From the NCBI GenBank assembly GCA_002399815.1, contig DHEJ01000003.1, positions 28,440 to 92,439 of the forward strand: a DNA stretch of 64,000 nt, given 5' to 3'. The notes below the pieces were generated by a model. The model made no database searches. It saw nothing but the letters and a program-made list of their open reading frames with translations, and was not told where the DNA came from. This stretch comes from Acholeplasmataceae bacterium UBA4853. GTDB taxonomy: Bacteria; Bacillota_I; Bacilli_A; Acholeplasmatales; Acholeplasmataceae. Both the position numbers and the translations under genes were made by a program. Positions 63,447 to 64,000 of the stretch are shown one piece after another; positions within the stretch are counted from its first letter, which is position 1; each line of letters begins with the position of its first letter.

Positions 63447-64000
63447 ATGAAAGTAACAGGTATTCATCATATTTCAGCAATTGTATGGCATGCTCAAGAA
63501 AATATTGATTTTTATACGAGTGTACTAGGTTTAAAACTATTAAAAAGAACTTTAAATTTTGATGATTCAAATGTTTACCATTTGTATTATGGTAATCAAG
63601 AAGGTGCAATAGGAACTGCAACAACATTCTTTCCTTGGCCAAAGCATTATAAAGAAGGTATTGTTGGAGATGGTCAAGTCGGTATAACTTCATACATTAT
63701 TCCTTTAGGGAGTAAAGCATTTTGGGAAGCTCGTTTAAAATCATTTTATATTGATTATAATGTGGTTTCCAGATTTGATCAAAGTTTTATTCGATTTAAG
63801 GATCCTCACGGTATTTCAATTGAATTGGTAGAATCAGATTTAGGATTGGATAATACATTTGAATATCATGGAGTGACTAAGAAAGAAGCAATTAGAGGAT
63901 TTTTTGGATCTGTTTTATATTCTAACGATTACGAATTAACTCAAGCATTTTTAATTGATGAATTAGGGTTAAAGTTAGTTAATGAATCAGATTTATATAT
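63447..64000 (+). CDS. ring-cleaving dioxygenase/glyoxalase-fold protein (MhqO-like), truncated by the window end
   Basis: The frame is open from the ATG at 63447 (AAAGGAAG upstream) to the window edge, giving 184 residues without a stop. It begins VTGIHHISAIVWHAQENIDF, typical of VOC-fold ring-cleaving dioxygenases, with the first metal His among H7-H8. LGLKLLKRTLNFDD, YYGNQEGAIGTATTFFPWP and FKDPHGISIELVES follow, and a second VOC module begins near FFGSVLYSNDYELTQAFL. Relatives such as B. subtilis MhqA/MhqO act on hydroquinone-type aromatics and protect against quinones. The palindrome in its promoter supports that role. Confidence 0.88.
   Translation, partial: MKVTGIHHISAIVWHAQENIDFYTSVLGLKLLKRTLNFDDSNVYHLYYGNQEGAIGTATTFFPWPKHYKEGIVGDGQVGITSYIIPLGSKAFWEARLKSFYIDYNVVSRFDQSFIRFKDPHGISIELVESDLGLDNTFEYHGVTKKEAIRGFFGSVLYSNDYELTQAFLIDELGLKLVNESDLY

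Noticed and set aside
1..64000. Mycoplasma/Spiroplasma genetic code (TGA as Trp)
   Set aside because: TGA closes many well-defined genes and conserved Trp positions are TGG throughout; code 11 applies.
1..64000. CRISPR array, prophage or insertion sequence
   Set aside because: I saw no regularly spaced repeats, no transposase or phage structural genes and no tRNA-flanking integrase; the tRNA-Val gene is followed by an ordinary helicase gene without a repeated tRNA end.

Overview
The window looks like part of the chromosome of an Acholeplasma, most likely A. laidlawii or a close relative. The DNA is strongly A+T-rich. TGA is used as a normal stop (for example at 3769-3771 and 40407-40409) and Trp is always TGG, which excludes the Mycoplasma/Spiroplasma code. 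There is no peptidoglycan or cell-division cluster around rsmH. Metabolism is richer than in a phytoplasma: starch/glycogen enzymes, prephenate dehydratase, folate and NAD synthesis. A glucolipid synthase closely resembles the Acholeplasma diglucosyl-diacylglycerol synthase. The organism assignment is an inference from gene content.

Layout. 1-7.5 kb: small lipoprotein, membrane protein, short-chain dehydrogenase, GyrI-like protein, a GH5 glucanase/GNAT pair, and a LytTR regulator coupled to a membrane-anchored beta-propeller protein. 7.6-12.4 kb: diguanylate cyclase, a P1B-4 metal ATPase on the minus strand, a CotH-like lipoprotein kinase and tRNA-Val(GAC). 12.5-22.3 kb: a large superfamily 1 helicase with a decayed nuclease tail, then small accessory genes (DUF1801, DUF1294, hydrolase, DUF2188, possible AbiEii-like protein, luciferase-like oxidoreductase, ArsB-like permease, NAD(P)-binding protein). 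22.4-32.6 kb: alpha-glucan block (glgP, glgB, a LacI-family regulator, pullulanase, ROK kinase, glucolipid synthase, aldo/keto reductase). 32.6-39.6 kb: tig, lon, engB, degV, ldh and an NAD(P)-binding protein. 39.6-45 kb: a valine T-box leader driving GNAT-valS-folC-hydrolase. 45-47.2 kb (minus): PadR/HAAS pair and plsY. 47.2-52.9 kb: hrcA-grpE-dnaK-dnaJ under two CIRCE-like operators, then lplA. 53-54.6 kb: yceD-rpmF and rsmH. 54.6-55.8 kb (minus): Fur-family regulator and acyltransferase. 55.9-61.7 kb: nadD-nadE-mnmA-recD2. 61.7-63.3 kb (minus): hydrolase and pheA. The window ends inside a ring-cleaving dioxygenase gene.

How it works together. The alpha-glucan enzymes can debranch and phosphorolyse a glucan to glucose-1-phosphate, which could feed glycolysis (ldh) or, through UDP-glucose made elsewhere, the adjacent glucolipid synthase. 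Chaperones and proteases appear to share HrcA control: CIRCE-like sites lie before hrcA and before lon. The valine T-box specifier (GUC) and its UGGU bulge are complementary to the anticodon and ACCA end of the tRNA-Val encoded in the same window. Three proteins that usually carry zinc-binding cysteines (L32, Fur-family, ROK kinase) contain no cysteine at all.

No IS element, prophage, CRISPR array or rRNA gene was seen. No gene-free stretch exceeds 300 bases; the longest (2511-2766, 12277-12536, 22280-22512, 39568-39848) are described in the entries.
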